From the NCBI GenBank assembly GCA_036339375.1, contig JAYZBC010000080.1, forward strand, positions 1-31,746: a stretch of 31,746 nucleotides of DNA. The letters run 5' to 3'. The notes below the pieces were generated by a model that was not told where the DNA came from, did no database searches, and saw only the letters and a list, made by a program, of their open reading frames with translations. Position 1 is the stretch's first letter, and each line of letters starts with the position of its first letter. The DNA comes from JAYZBC01 sp036339375. GTDB taxonomy: Bacteria > Pseudomonadota > Alphaproteobacteria > MPNO01 > UBA2964. Both the position numbers and the translations under genes were made by a program. Of the stretch, positions 1-8,257 are shown piece by piece.

Positions 1-533
1 CTCGCTCCCACTTGGGTATTGCACGTACATTTCAAATTACTAGCATTTTTCATGAATTTACTGCGCTTGAGAACGTGGCTCTCGCTGTTCAGGCTCATGA
101 TAGCCATTCATTTCATTTTTGGAGACCTGTAAAGAAAGATGCAAAATTACGTACGCCGGCTCAAGCAGCCCTTGATCTGGTTGGGCTGGGTGGGCGTGCA
201 AATGTTATGGCAAGTAACCTCTCACACGGTGAACATCGCCAGTTGGAAATAGCTATGGCGCTTGCAACCAAGCCAAAGCTTTTACTTTTGGATGAACCAA
301 TGGCGGGCATGGGCGCCGAGGAAACTCTCCGAATTGTTAAAATTTTAAAGTCACTAAAGGGAGAGCAAACGATTTTGCTAATAGAACATGACATGGATGC
401 TGTATTCGCTCTTGCAGACCAAATTACTGTTTTGGTTTATGGCAGTGTTATTGCCTCCGGCACGGAAGATGAAATCAGAGGGGATCAAGCAGTAAAGTTA
501 GCTTATCTGGGAGAAGAGGGGGCTGCTTTTTGA
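1..533 (+). CDS. livG: Branched-chain amino acid-type ABC transporter ATPase LivG, 5' truncated by window edge
   Basis: This is the C-terminal part (about 177 residues) of a LivG-type ATP-binding subunit, which powers uptake of branched-chain amino acids or related amides through a LivHM permease. The reading frame is open from the first bases, so the gene begins outside the window; the family is usually about 250 residues, and the Walker A segment is missing. Visible are the LivG-typical GIARTFQ stretch with the Q-loop, the ABC signature LSHGEHRQLEIAMAL, Walker B LLLLDEPMAGMG and the H-loop region LLIEHDMD. LSHGE in place of LSGG(E/Q) is common in this subfamily. The stop overlaps the ATG of the next ATPase by one base (TGATG), so the two are translationally coupled. 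Substrate is unknown: LivG-like proteins also serve urea and amide transporters. Confidence 0.93.
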   Translation, partial: RSHLGIARTFQITSIFHEFTALENVALAVQAHDSHSFHFWRPVKKDAKLRTPAQAALDLVGLGGRANVMASNLSHGEHRQLEIAMALATKPKLLLLDEPMAGMGAEETLRIVKILKSLKGEQTILLIEHDMDAVFALADQITVLVYGSVIASGTEDEIRGDQAVKLAYLGEEGAAF

Positions 534-1234
534 TGTTGAGAATTGAGGGAATAGAGGCCTCCTATGGCGCAAGCCAAGTATTGTTTGGTATGTCATTAGA
601 GGTAGGGAAAGGAGAAGTGGTTACGCTCATGGGAAGGAATGGTATGGGGAAAACAACCACCATTCGGTCTATCATGGGACTTTTAAAACCACATGGCGGA
701 AATATAATTTTTGAGAATGAGGAGATTACCGGCCAGTCTCCCCATAAAATAGCGAGACTTGGTATTGGTCTTGTGCCTGAAGGTCGCCAAGTCTTTCCAA
801 ATTTAACTGTTCGTGAAAACCTTGTAGCTACGGCACACAGTGATCCACAAAACAAAGATCCTTGGAACTTAGAAAAGGTGATGACCAGGTTTCCAGCGCT
901 ATCCAAAAGGATCAATGGGATGGGAAATGAACTTTCCGGTGGTGAACAGCAGATGTTAGCGATTGCGCGGGCGTTAATGATTAATCCGAAACTGTTGATC
1001 CTGGATGAAGCGACTGAGGGATTGGCTCCACAAGTTCGTACTGAAATTTGGCGCTGTTTGGCTGATCTAAAAAGGCAAGGGCAGTCAATTTTAGTGATTG
1101 ACAAAAATGTTGCCGCGTTAACTCAAGTTGCTGACAGACATTATATTGCAGAGAAAGGTAAAGTTGTTTGGCTTGGCACCTCATCCGAACTCCAGGCACA
1201 GCCGGATACTCAGCATCGCTATCTAGGCGTTTAA
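533..1234 (+). CDS. livF: Branched-chain amino acid-type ABC transporter ATPase LivF
   Basis: Second ATPase of a Liv/Urt-type importer, 233 residues, the usual LivF length. Walker A is GRNGMGKTTT, the signature is LSGGEQQMLAIARAL and Walker B is LLILDEATEGLAP; the VPEGRQVFPNLTVRENL stretch is characteristic of LivF rather than LivG. The ATG at 533 is chosen because it overlaps the upstream TGA by one base and has the purine-rich AGAAGAGGGGG about ten bases upstream; a TTG at 530 is an in-frame alternative. It is the last gene of the operon, followed at once by a hairpin terminator. The substrate cannot be told from the ATPases alone; the permeases and binding protein would lie to the left of the window. 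Confidence 0.93.
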   Translation: MLRIEGIEASYGASQVLFGMSLEVGKGEVVTLMGRNGMGKTTTIRSIMGLLKPHGGNIIFENEEITGQSPHKIARLGIGLVPEGRQVFPNLTVRENLVATAHSDPQNKDPWNLEKVMTRFPALSKRINGMGNELSGGEQQMLAIARALMINPKLLILDEATEGLAPQVRTEIWRCLADLKRQGQSILVIDKNVAALTQVADRHYIAEKGKVVWLGTSSELQAQPDTQHRYLGV

Positions 1235-1266
1235 AAAGGCGCCCAGATGTCTGGGCGCCTTTTCTT
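1234..1266. terminator. Strong, probably bidirectional, intrinsic terminator
   Basis: A perfect 9-bp GC-rich stem (GGCGCCCAG at 1238-1246 with CTGGGCGCC at 1251-1259) closes a 4-base loop and is flanked by AAAA/TTTT that extends the stem and gives a U tract on either strand. It starts at the livF stop codon and lies 37 bases beyond the stop of the minus-strand TRAP binding-protein gene, so it can end both transcripts. Confidence 0.9.
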
Positions 1267-1299
1267 GTTTGCGCATTAGGATAAGTGCTAATTAAAGTT

Positions 1300-2298
1300 T
1301 TATTTTAACATCTTTGCTCTTAGTTGTTTAAAAATGTCTGCGGGTATCTTCTTTGCAGCAGCATCCCACGTCGCATTGTATACTGTATCCAAATAAGCCG
1401 CGGCTGCCTTTCCTGTGAGATTTACAGGTTTTACACCAGCTGCCAGTACTTTTTTATTATCTATATCAACTAGTTTTTTCAGAGAGGTAATACTCGTGTT
1501 TTCGTACTGGATAGCCATTGCATTTAAAAAATCACGCTGTTTTTGTGTAATTTTATTCCAAGCATTTAAATTGACGACAATTGTCGAAGATGTACGCCAC
1601 CAACCAGGACCAACACGGTATTTGATAAACCTAGCCCATCCATACCTTGCGACACCACCCGTTGGCCACGCGAGGCCCTTGACCATGCCCCGTTCCAAGG
1701 AAGTGTAAACGTCGCCAGGCGAAATATTGGTTGGTCTGGCACCCATTTTTTTCAAAAAGGGGTGATAGCCCGCAGTCGAACGCATTGTCAGGCCCTTAAG
1801 ATTAAGACCCGTTTTTTCACTAATATGCTTTTTATAATCCACGGCGAGATATACATGGAATTCTGTTGCTCCTTCCATGCCGTGCGCGAGAAGTTTACCG
1901 TTAAGGCCCTTTCTCCAGCATTGATCAAGCAAGTCCCAGCCACCGTTTTTACGAAGGTTTGCTTGCCCAATATTAGATAATGCAACTATTCGTCCACAGG
2001 GAACCAGGCCTGCGTAATAAACGCTTGGCCCAAACATTAAGTCAATGACGCCACGCTTCAGCGCGGCACCCTGTTTTCTGTTAGGAATAACTTCAGGACC
2101 ACCTTTGTATTTTAGTGTAATCCCCTTTCCGGCCTTATTTACCGGATCATGAAAATCTTGCAGATAGACGACCGATTGATCGTGAGTTTTTGTTAAACTG
2201 GTTGTTACTTTCCAGTCCGCTGCCTGGACAGTTGTAACTGTCAGCAACATCGCACCTGAAACTGCGGCAGCTAGACTGACAATTTTAGACTTTTTCAT
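1300..2298 (-). CDS. TRAP transporter substrate-binding protein (DctP family)
   Basis: Periplasmic solute-binding subunit of a tripartite ATP-independent transporter, 332 residues. A Sec signal peptide is clear: basic MKKSK, a hydrophobic stretch to about residue 25, and likely cleavage after VQA. The DctP fold is recognised by the GLTMRSTAGYHPFLKKMGARP-like block around residues 169-189, where Arg173 matches the arginine that in this family usually contacts a substrate carboxylate, and by the GDVYTSLERGMVKG block after it. ATG at 2298 has a good ribosome site (GGAAGGGAG at 2306-2314). The membrane subunits dctQ and dctM lie 1.3 kb away on the other strand, beyond a TauD-like gene, an unusual split. 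The ligand is unknown: the family takes many carboxylates and sulfonates, and the family name does not imply C4-dicarboxylates. Confidence 0.88.
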   Translation of the reverse strand: MKKSKIVSLAAAVSGAMLLTVTTVQAADWKVTTSLTKTHDQSVVYLQDFHDPVNKAGKGITLKYKGGPEVIPNRKQGAALKRGVIDLMFGPSVYYAGLVPCGRIVALSNIGQANLRKNGGWDLLDQCWRKGLNGKLLAHGMEGATEFHVYLAVDYKKHISEKTGLNLKGLTMRSTAGYHPFLKKMGARPTNISPGDVYTSLERGMVKGLAWPTGGVARYGWARFIKYRVGPGWWRTSSTIVVNLNAWNKITQKQRDFLNAMAIQYENTSITSLKKLVDIDNKKVLAAGVKPVNLTGKAAAAYLDTVYNATWDAAAKKIPADIFKQLRAKMLK

Positions 2299-2518
2299 AG
2301 TTGTTCTCCCTTCCTAATTTTTGCCTAGATTTAATCTTTTGATTACAGGCGTTTCAGCACAGAAATTTGTCTAAGCTTGTCCCCTTTACGAAACAACGTG
2401 ACGATGACACCAAGATGCTAATTACGCAACTCAAAATGGGACAGAAAAGACGCAAAGTTTTAGGCTTTAAAATACTGAAGGAGGGTTTCCGCTTTAGTTG
2501 TTAGTAAACCGGGAGAAA

Positions 2519-3361
2519 TTAGGCCGCAATCATCGCTGTTCCCTCGATCATTCCGCGCCGCAAGAGACGGCGTTCCGTTTTTGGAAAATCAGTTCGGGCG
2601 TGCGTTGAGCATCGGTTATCCCACACGATATAATCACCCGGACGCCAATGGTGTTCATAAACAATTGTAGGATCCTCTGCATACGCTATTGTTTCGTCCA
2701 ATAATTTTCTGGCGTCATTGTAATTCATACCAACGATAGTGGCGCTCATAAGGTGGTTAATGTAAAGCGCTCGCTTGCCGGTGACAGGGTGTTTTACTAC
2801 AGCGGGTTGGATCGCGTGTTTGACGCCCTCTAAATTAGTAACATCGGGTATACCCGTCTCTGCAAAGTCAAAAACCTGAAGGACATGCCGGCCTTCGATA
2901 GCATTTTTGATCCTTTTTGGTAATCGTTCATAAGCTTCGTACATGTTGGCAAACAGCGTGTTGCCGCCGCTTTTTGGGACCTCTACGGCATACAGGAAAG
3001 TTGCTTTATGTGGTTTGTTCACAAATGCCATATCATGATGAAACCACATCTCCCCGTCTGGAAGGGATCCAATCGGGACACCCTTTTCTCGAATATTGGA
3101 AACCAGCATGATGTAGGGATCCCGTTCTTGTCGACGATTTTTTGGGCGAGCGCGTTTACCTAGGGTCCCAATCCAAGTGGCGCTGTGTAACAAAGCTTTG
3201 TCTGAAATATTTTGGTCGCGAAATAACAAAAGGACATTGTCGTGCCACGCATCAAGCAGCAATTTTTGCATAGAGGAATTGAGCGGTTTGCCCAGATTCA
3301 CACCTTTGATTTCGGCGCCAATTTTCGGAGATAGTGGAGTTACATCCATCGACTTCAACAT
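2519..3361 (-). CDS. TauD/TfdA-family Fe(II)/2-oxoglutarate dioxygenase
   Basis: A 280-residue non-haem iron dioxygenase related to taurine dioxygenase, which hydroxylates its substrate while converting 2-oxoglutarate to succinate and CO2. The iron-binding HxD is in FHHDMAF (His108, Asp110) and the distal His254 in NRCSTHARTDF; the 2-oxoglutarate arginine is in the ERRLLRRGM segment (about 264-269). The start is uncertain. ATG at 3361 gives the family's usual length, ATG at 3349 begins right at the conserved MDVTPLSPKIG segment, and a TTG at 3424 would add 21 atypical residues; none has a strong ribosome site. The gene lies 220 bases upstream of the TRAP binding-protein gene on the same strand and diverges from dctQM, so the enzyme may act on the imported compound. 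The substrate could be a sulfonate, an aryloxy acid, a betaine or something else; it cannot be read from the sequence. Confidence 0.87.
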   Translation of the reverse strand: MLKSMDVTPLSPKIGAEIKGVNLGKPLNSSMQKLLLDAWHDNVLLLFRDQNISDKALLHSATWIGTLGKRARPKNRRQERDPYIMLVSNIREKGVPIGSLPDGEMWFHHDMAFVNKPHKATFLYAVEVPKSGGNTLFANMYEAYERLPKRIKNAIEGRHVLQVFDFAETGIPDVTNLEGVKHAIQPAVVKHPVTGKRALYINHLMSATIVGMNYNDARKLLDETIAYAEDPTIVYEHHWRPGDYIVWDNRCSTHARTDFPKTERRLLRRGMIEGTAMIAA

Positions 3362-3571
3362 TTTTTTGCAAGCAAAATCTATAAGTGAGGGATAAATGTT
3401 AATGCACAAAGTGTGACCTAGCAATATTACTCTTTGAACAAAGGTTGGCGGTTCTTTTGAGATTATGATAGGAAAGTTTGGGAAAGTTCTTTGTAATATA
3501 AATTTTGGGTAATTGGACGCTTTGTTTGTTGACGGCCGATAAGTGACCCTCAGCAGAAAGGATTTCGGACT

Positions 3572-4084
3572 GTGGCTGTGATCATTAAAATTTACAATAA
3601 TGTGCTTTATGGGATGGCTATAGGCTCTGGCATAACGATTTCTGTCGCCGTTTGTTTAATCATCATCGATGTTTTAATGCGTATTACAGGGTTAGATCCT
3701 TGGATATTCGTACTCACAACAGTGGAATATATACTTCTCTATTTCACAATGCTTGCGGCACCATATTTGCTTCGTATAAAGGGTCACGTTTTTATCGATG
3801 CGGTTACGCAATTTTTCCCGCCCACCACTAAAATGGTGGTAGCTAAAATTGTTTATACAGCGTGTATCATTGCATGTGCAATTTATTGTTATCAGCTGAT
3901 AAATTTGTTTATCGAGGCTATCCAGTCTGAAGAAATCGATATGCGTAGCATGGAGATACCAATCTGGATCTGCTTTTTGCCAATGCCTCTTTGCTTTTTC
4001 ATGCTATGTGTTGAATTTGCACGTTATTTGTTAGGTTTTGACGATATGTATTCCCAGTCACTGGCTGAAAGGGAGAGTGTCTGA
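3572..4084 (+). CDS. TRAP transporter small membrane subunit (DctQ family)
   Basis: Small integral-membrane subunit of a TRAP transporter, 170 residues, with four hydrophobic segments (about residues 12-36, 46-67, 89-112 and 128-150). The LRIKGHVFIDAV segment after the second helix matches the DctQ consensus, in which R.kgHv.vd is conserved. Start is GTG at 3572, nine bases after AGAAAGGA; a second GTG at 3578 is possible. Its TGA overlaps the ATG of dctM by one base, so the two membrane subunits are translationally coupled. Transcribed divergently from the TauD-like gene; the roughly 210 bases between them should carry both promoters. Confidence 0.88.
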   Translation: MAVIIKIYNNVLYGMAIGSGITISVAVCLIIIDVLMRITGLDPWIFVLTTVEYILLYFTMLAAPYLLRIKGHVFIDAVTQFFPPTTKMVVAKIVYTACIIACAIYCYQLINLFIEAIQSEEIDMRSMEIPIWICFLPMPLCFFMLCVEFARYLLGFDDMYSQSLAERESV

Positions 4085-5400
4085 TGGAGATGGAGTGGTA
4101 TTGGGCGTTATGTACTCTCATTGGGATGGTCATCTTTCTCATGGCGATGGGCGTTCCCGTCGCGTTCACTTTTATTTTAACCAATATTATAGGCGTGGTG
4201 ATCTTCTATGGTGACCCGACCGGCTGGACTCAAATTGCGGACAATTCCACTCAGCTGATTACACGGTTTACGTTAGGGCCTGTACCAATTTTTATTATGA
4301 TGGGGGCTTTGTTTTTCCATACAGGGCTGGCGATAAGAGTATTTGACGGATTAGATGTGTTGTTCGGAAAATTGCCCGGGAGGCTTTGTTTTTTGACTGT
4401 TGCAGGAGGCTCCATGTTTTCGACCCTTACTGGCTCTAGCATGGCTAACACAGCAATGCTAGGTTCGTTGATGGTACCGGAAATGCAGAAGCGTGGTTAT
4501 AATTGGCGCATGTCAATGGGCCCCATTTTAGGGACAGGTGGCTTAGCGATGATCATTCCACCTTCAGCATTAGGGGTTCTTCTGGCTTCGGTGGCGAATA
4601 TTGATGTTGGCCGGTTACTTATTGCCGGATTTCTGCCGGGATTTGTTTTGGCTGGTCTTTACGCCATAATGATATTTGGGCAGCTTAAATTGAACCCAGC
4701 AGCGGCACCCGCTTACGATGTTGAAATGCCCGCTATGGGGGAACGCATACGTATTGTCTTCATAAATATTGTTCCTATGAGCCTTATTGTTTTTATGGTT
4801 GTTGGGTTTATTGTCCTGGGATGGGCTACACCAACGGAAGCCGCAGCTTTTGGTGTTTTTGGGGTTTTTATTCTGGCATGTTTTTTCCGAGTCCTGACCT
4901 TTAAAGCGATCTACACTTCCGTGGAAGCGACAGTAAAAGTCGGTGCTATGGTCTTTTTTATCATCATGAGCTCCACTGTTTTTAGTCAACTCCTTGCGTT
5001 CTCTGGTGCAAGTGCCGGGTTATTGAAATGGGCCATCAGTTTTGAACTTTCAAAATTTATGGTTCTGGGTTTTATGTTTGTGATCCTGATTGCTTTAGGG
5101 ATGTTTATGGATGCAACCTCGATGATGTTAATCACCGTCCCGATTTTCTTTCCACTGGCTGAACAGTTAGGTTTTAATTTAATCTGGTTTGGCCTTTTTG
5201 TCCTCATGACATTCGAAATGGCAGGAACCACTCCACCCTTTGGATTGTTGCTTTATGTCATGTTGGGGGTGGCACCCAAGGGAACAACCCTGTATCAGGT
5301 TGCCGCTGCAGCATTTCCTTTCCTCGTCTGCGATGCAATTCTGATCCTTTTGATGGTGAAATGGCCAATGCTTGCCTTGTGGTTGCCAAGTTTGATGTAG
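4084..5400 (+). CDS. TRAP transporter large permease subunit (DctM family)
   Basis: Large channel-forming subunit of the TRAP transporter, 438 residues, normal for DctM, with about twelve hydrophobic segments across the whole length. Family hallmarks include the FSTLTGSSMANTAMLGS block (near residues 118-134), GLAMIIPPSALGVLLA, GWATPTEAAAFGVFG and GMFMDATSMMLITVPIFFPL. It uses an ion gradient rather than ATP to move the solute delivered by the binding protein. It overlaps dctQ by one base. No convincing terminator was seen in the 178 bases downstream before the DUF1285 gene. Confidence 0.92.
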   Translation: MEMEWYWALCTLIGMVIFLMAMGVPVAFTFILTNIIGVVIFYGDPTGWTQIADNSTQLITRFTLGPVPIFIMMGALFFHTGLAIRVFDGLDVLFGKLPGRLCFLTVAGGSMFSTLTGSSMANTAMLGSLMVPEMQKRGYNWRMSMGPILGTGGLAMIIPPSALGVLLASVANIDVGRLLIAGFLPGFVLAGLYAIMIFGQLKLNPAAAPAYDVEMPAMGERIRIVFINIVPMSLIVFMVVGFIVLGWATPTEAAAFGVFGVFILACFFRVLTFKAIYTSVEATVKVGAMVFFIIMSSTVFSQLLAFSGASAGLLKWAISFELSKFMVLGFMFVILIALGMFMDATSMMLITVPIFFPLAEQLGFNLIWFGLFVLMTFEMAGTTPPFGLLLYVMLGVAPKGTTLYQVAAAAFPFLVCDAILILLMVKWPMLALWLPSLM

Positions 5401-5578
5401 AGGTTAAGAACGGGGTTTTTAACAAAAGCAAAAATAAGGCTTTATTCGTTCTTGGTGCTCAAATATTAAAAATCAGATAAATTAATCAAACTAGAAGATA
5501 CTTTTGGATTAAAAAAATTTTCCTGGGGAAGCATAAATTTTGCGATCGTAGGTTTTTTTTGAAAAGGAACGGCACAAC

Positions 5579-6148
5579 ATGAATAAGCTACCAAACGTTG
5601 AATTTTCAAAAGATCTTTTAGGTAATGTTCTCAGTGACCAAAACATTGGACAGCGGGGGCAACAGTTTTGTGGGGATATAGATATGCGTATTGCCCGGGA
5701 TGGAACATGGTTTTATCAAGGTTCCCCAATTGGAAGAAAGGCTCTTGTCAAATTGTTTGCTTCTGTACTCCGGCGTGATCATGAGGGTGAATTTTGGCTC
5801 GAAACTCCAGCCGAAAAATGCAGAATTCAGGTGGATGATGCACCATTTAATGCAATTGAAATGATGGTTGAAGGAAAAGGACGTGAGCAAAGTATTGGCT
5901 TTCGGACCAATGTTGACGAAACCGTTAAGGTTGGTACAAATCATCCCATCCGTGTTGAAGAAGACCCGAAAACTGGGGAACCTTCACCCTATGTTGTTGT
6001 AAAGTGTGGGTTGGAGGCTTTAATTTCACGTGCTGTATTTTATGATTTGGTGGAGCTCGGGGTAGAAAAAAGGGTATCTGGCAAGCAGGCCTTTGGTGTT
6101 TGGAGTAGGGGTTCTTTTTTCTTTTTGGGTAATCCCGAAAATTGGTGA
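5579..6148 (+). CDS. DUF1285 family protein of unknown function
   Basis: A 189-residue soluble protein matching the alphaproteobacterial DUF1285 family by its DMRIARDGTWFYQGSPIGRKALVKLFASVLRR-type opening (the G.W.y.gspI.R..lv.lFa.vLr pattern near residues 36-65), the middle ETPAEKCRIQVDDAPF segment, and the C-terminal R.g.ff.LG motif. No signal peptide or membrane segment. ATG at 5579 has AAGGAA about nine bases upstream. It overlaps the following Nudix reading frame or runs into it within 15 bases. In alphaproteobacteria this family commonly sits beside the CoA-type Nudix and CCA genes, as here. Its biochemical role is not known to me. Confidence 0.85.
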   Translation: MNKLPNVEFSKDLLGNVLSDQNIGQRGQQFCGDIDMRIARDGTWFYQGSPIGRKALVKLFASVLRRDHEGEFWLETPAEKCRIQVDDAPFNAIEMMVEGKGREQSIGFRTNVDETVKVGTNHPIRVEEDPKTGEPSPYVVVKCGLEALISRAVFYDLVELGVEKRVSGKQAFGVWSRGSFFFLGNPENW

Positions 6149-6162
6149 CAGGATACAAGGGT

Positions 6163-6771
6163 ATGGGTATGCGTGCCCAATTGTTTAAACTCTTTGAAGG
6201 GCCCGGAGTTCCTCGTAACTCCAAAGCAATTTCAAATTTTTGGCCTGCCCCAACTTTGAATATAAGAAAGGGTTCTTTGCAATCTGCAGCTGTTTTAGTT
6301 TTGCTTATTGATCACCCTAATGGGATGACTATTTTGCTTACCCAGCGGGCGGAAACCCTTTCAAAACATGCCGGTCAAATAGCTTTCCCGGGGGGTGGTC
6401 AGGAAATAGAGGATGCTAGTCCTGAGGATACTGCTCTAAGGGAAACTCGTGAAGAGATAGGTTTGTCAGCCGAAACCATTACATTATTAGGTCGGATGAA
6501 TACCCACAACACTGGGACCGGATACCGCGTTTTACCCATTGTAGGTATTGCTAACCCACCACTTACACTTTTGCCAAACTATTCGGAGGTAACAAAAATT
6601 TTTGAATTACCCATCGAATTTCTAATGGACAAAAAAAATATTCGGTTGGAGACTAAAGTCCAGCAAGGTAATAAACGAAAATTTTATGTGTTATCCTATG
6701 AAGATTACTATATATGGGGTCTGACGGCCCGAATTTTAGTTGAGCTTTCCAATTTGATGAGGCGTGAATGA
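6163..6771 (+). CDS. CoA-pyrophosphatase-type Nudix hydrolase
   Basis: About 202 residues. The Nudix box is present as FPGGGQEIED followed by TALRETREEIGL, and it is preceded by the LLTQRAETLSKHAGQIAFPGG segment that marks the NudL/NUDT7-like group, which splits coenzyme A and CoA esters into 3',5'-ADP and phosphopantetheine. The metal-binding REXXEE is RETREE. Several starts are possible: ATG 6163 and ATG 6169 (the latter seven bases after AAGGG), or GTG 6145, which would overlap the upstream TGA. 6163 is a compromise. The stop overlaps the ATG of the DUF6111 gene (ATGA). Activity on CoA is a family inference. Confidence 0.85.
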   Translation: MGMRAQLFKLFEGPGVPRNSKAISNFWPAPTLNIRKGSLQSAAVLVLLIDHPNGMTILLTQRAETLSKHAGQIAFPGGGQEIEDASPEDTALRETREEIGLSAETITLLGRMNTHNTGTGYRVLPIVGIANPPLTLLPNYSEVTKIFELPIEFLMDKKNIRLETKVQQGNKRKFYVLSYEDYYIWGLTARILVELSNLMRRE

Positions 6772-6989
6772 TACGAGTACTATTAATCTTCATAATCCCA
6801 CTTGTTTTGCCGACAGGTGTCTATGTTTTATGGCGAGCCTTGGTGTCGCCAAAGTATGGCGGGTCACGGGTAATTGCACGTGACGAGTGGGAACCACTGC
6901 CCTGGCCCTGGTTAGCGTTGGCTGGTGGAATACTGATGGTAATAACCGTTTTTATAATGATTGCCTACCCGGAGTTCTTCGACTTTTAG
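6768..6989 (+). CDS. Small two-helix membrane protein, DUF6111-like
   Basis: A 73-residue protein with two membrane segments (about residues 2-24 and 47-68) joined by a basic and acidic loop containing DEWEPLPWPW. The first helix, IRVLLIFIIPLVLPTGVYVLW, with its Pro-Thr kink, resembles the small DUF6111 family found between Nudix and CCA genes in alphaproteobacteria. The ATG overlaps the Nudix stop by the ATGA arrangement, and the CCA gene starts just after its stop, so it is embedded in a coupled operon. Function unknown. Confidence 0.75.
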   Translation: MIRVLLIFIIPLVLPTGVYVLWRALVSPKYGGSRVIARDEWEPLPWPWLALAGGILMVITVFIMIAYPEFFDF

Positions 6990-7003
6990 CTTGCGGAAAA
7001 AAA

Positions 7004-8230
7004 TTGGAACCGGCATTTTCGATAAAACCACAACCATGGATGACGCAGCATCAGACAGTTTCGGTGTTAGATGCCTTGCATTCTGGCAGTCAACCAGCAC
7101 GTTTTGTTGGTGGATGCGTCAGAGATTCTATATTGGGTAAGCCGGTCAAAGACTATGATATTGCTACCCCTGAATTACCGAAACGCATTATTCAGTTAAC
7201 GGAGAAGGCTGGTTTGCGTGCAATACCCACTGGAATTGAACATGGGACAATTACAGTTGTTTCTGGAGGAATTGCCTTTGAAATTACAACTCTTCGAGAG
7301 GATGTCAAAACTTTTGGTAGGCATGCAGAGGTGGTTTTCACAGAAGACTGGGAAAAGGATGCCGCACGGCGGGATTTAACATTGAATGCTCTTTATTGTG
7401 ACGCAGACGGCACAGTCTATGATCCAATAAACGGATTACCGGATCTCCAAAAAGGGTTAATTAAATTTATAGGTGATCCGCGCGTAAGGATTGCTGAAGA
7501 TGTCTTGAGAATACTTCGTTATTTTCGTTTTGTTGCGTATTACGGAAAGCTTCCGGGGGATCGTAATTCCCTCAGTGCCTGCGGAGATTTTTCTATCCAA
7601 TTAGGAAAACTTTCCGCAAACCGCGTGTGGGGGGAATTTTCAAAAATTCTTGCCGCACCTGATCCTACACATACCATGAAGCTCATGTCTCAAGTGGGTG
7701 TCCTAAAAAATATTCTGTTTTCTAAAATCCAACTGGATTGTCTTGAAAGTTTAATATTTTCTGAAAAAAAATATGCAAAAATAAACCCTGATTCTATCCG
7801 TCGGCTTGTTGCAATGACACATTTAGATGAACCCGCCGTAAAAAGCCTGTCAAAAAGACTAAATTTACCTGGGTTCGACCGGAACAGGTTAATGGGTTTG
7901 GCAATACCAGCTGTATTACCGGATGTTGAATCTGGTGATAAAGAAAATAGAAAAATATTATTTCAGTTAGGCGAAAATATCTTTAGAGACTTGGTTTTGT
8001 TAGGGTCTGCATCGTCTCCTCAATTTGATTGGTCAAAACTAATGTCGTTGCCAGACCGGTTGCCAATCCCTCCCTTTCCAATTTCTGGGAAAGACTTAAT
8101 CCAACATGGAATTCCGGAGGGTCAAGAAATAGGCAAAATTTTGGAAACCGTGAAAATCTGGTGGGCCAATGGGGGGTTTTCCTCTGATCGAGAAATGTGT
8201 CTTAAAAAAATCAAGGAACTTGTTGGTTAG
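7004..8230 (+). CDS. CCA tRNA nucleotidyltransferase / poly(A) polymerase family
   Basis: About 408 residues. The class II nucleotidyltransferase head is clear: RFVGGCVRDSILG (33-45), catalytic DYD (Asp50, Asp52), the EITTLRED strand and the RRDLTLNALY motif, followed by the RNA-binding region (ED.LRILRYFRFVAYYG). The enzyme adds or repairs the 3'-CCA of tRNAs; the poly(A) polymerase relative cannot be fully excluded. The frame is open upstream to 6887, inside the DUF6111 gene, but family N-termini usually include a PQPWM segment just before the catalytic domain, so the TTG at 7004, six bases after a weak GGA, is favoured; ATG 7040 is the alternative. It is the last gene of the DUF1285-Nudix-DUF6111 operon and converges on hemF. 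Confidence 0.9.
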   Translation: MEPAFSIKPQPWMTQHQTVSVLDALHSGSQPARFVGGCVRDSILGKPVKDYDIATPELPKRIIQLTEKAGLRAIPTGIEHGTITVVSGGIAFEITTLREDVKTFGRHAEVVFTEDWEKDAARRDLTLNALYCDADGTVYDPINGLPDLQKGLIKFIGDPRVRIAEDVLRILRYFRFVAYYGKLPGDRNSLSACGDFSIQLGKLSANRVWGEFSKILAAPDPTHTMKLMSQVGVLKNILFSKIQLDCLESLIFSEKKYAKINPDSIRRLVAMTHLDEPAVKSLSKRLNLPGFDRNRLMGLAIPAVLPDVESGDKENRKILFQLGENIFRDLVLLGSASSPQFDWSKLMSLPDRLPIPPFPISGKDLIQHGIPEGQEIGKILETVKIWWANGGFSSDREMCLKKIKELVG

Positions 8231-8257
8231 TAATTTTTTAGATTTATGAAAAAATTA
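8231..8257. terminator. Weak all-AT hairpin between convergent genes
   Basis: A 9-bp perfect stem (TAATTTTTT at 8231-8239 with AAAAAATTA at 8249-8257) and a 9-base loop fill the gap between the CCA gene and hemF and include the hemF stop. It has no GC pairs, so it is a poor terminator by the usual criteria, but it is the only structure in this convergent gap. Confidence 0.3.

Noticed and set aside
562..1104. Long open frame antisense to livF
   Set aside because: It lies fully opposite a well-supported ATPase gene, and its translation has no family resemblance and a shadow-like Ser/Pro/Cys-rich composition.
5406..5453. Possible terminator after dctM (AAGAACG ... CGTTCTT)
   Set aside because: Only seven pairs around a 34-base loop, no GC-rich core and no U tract directly after it.
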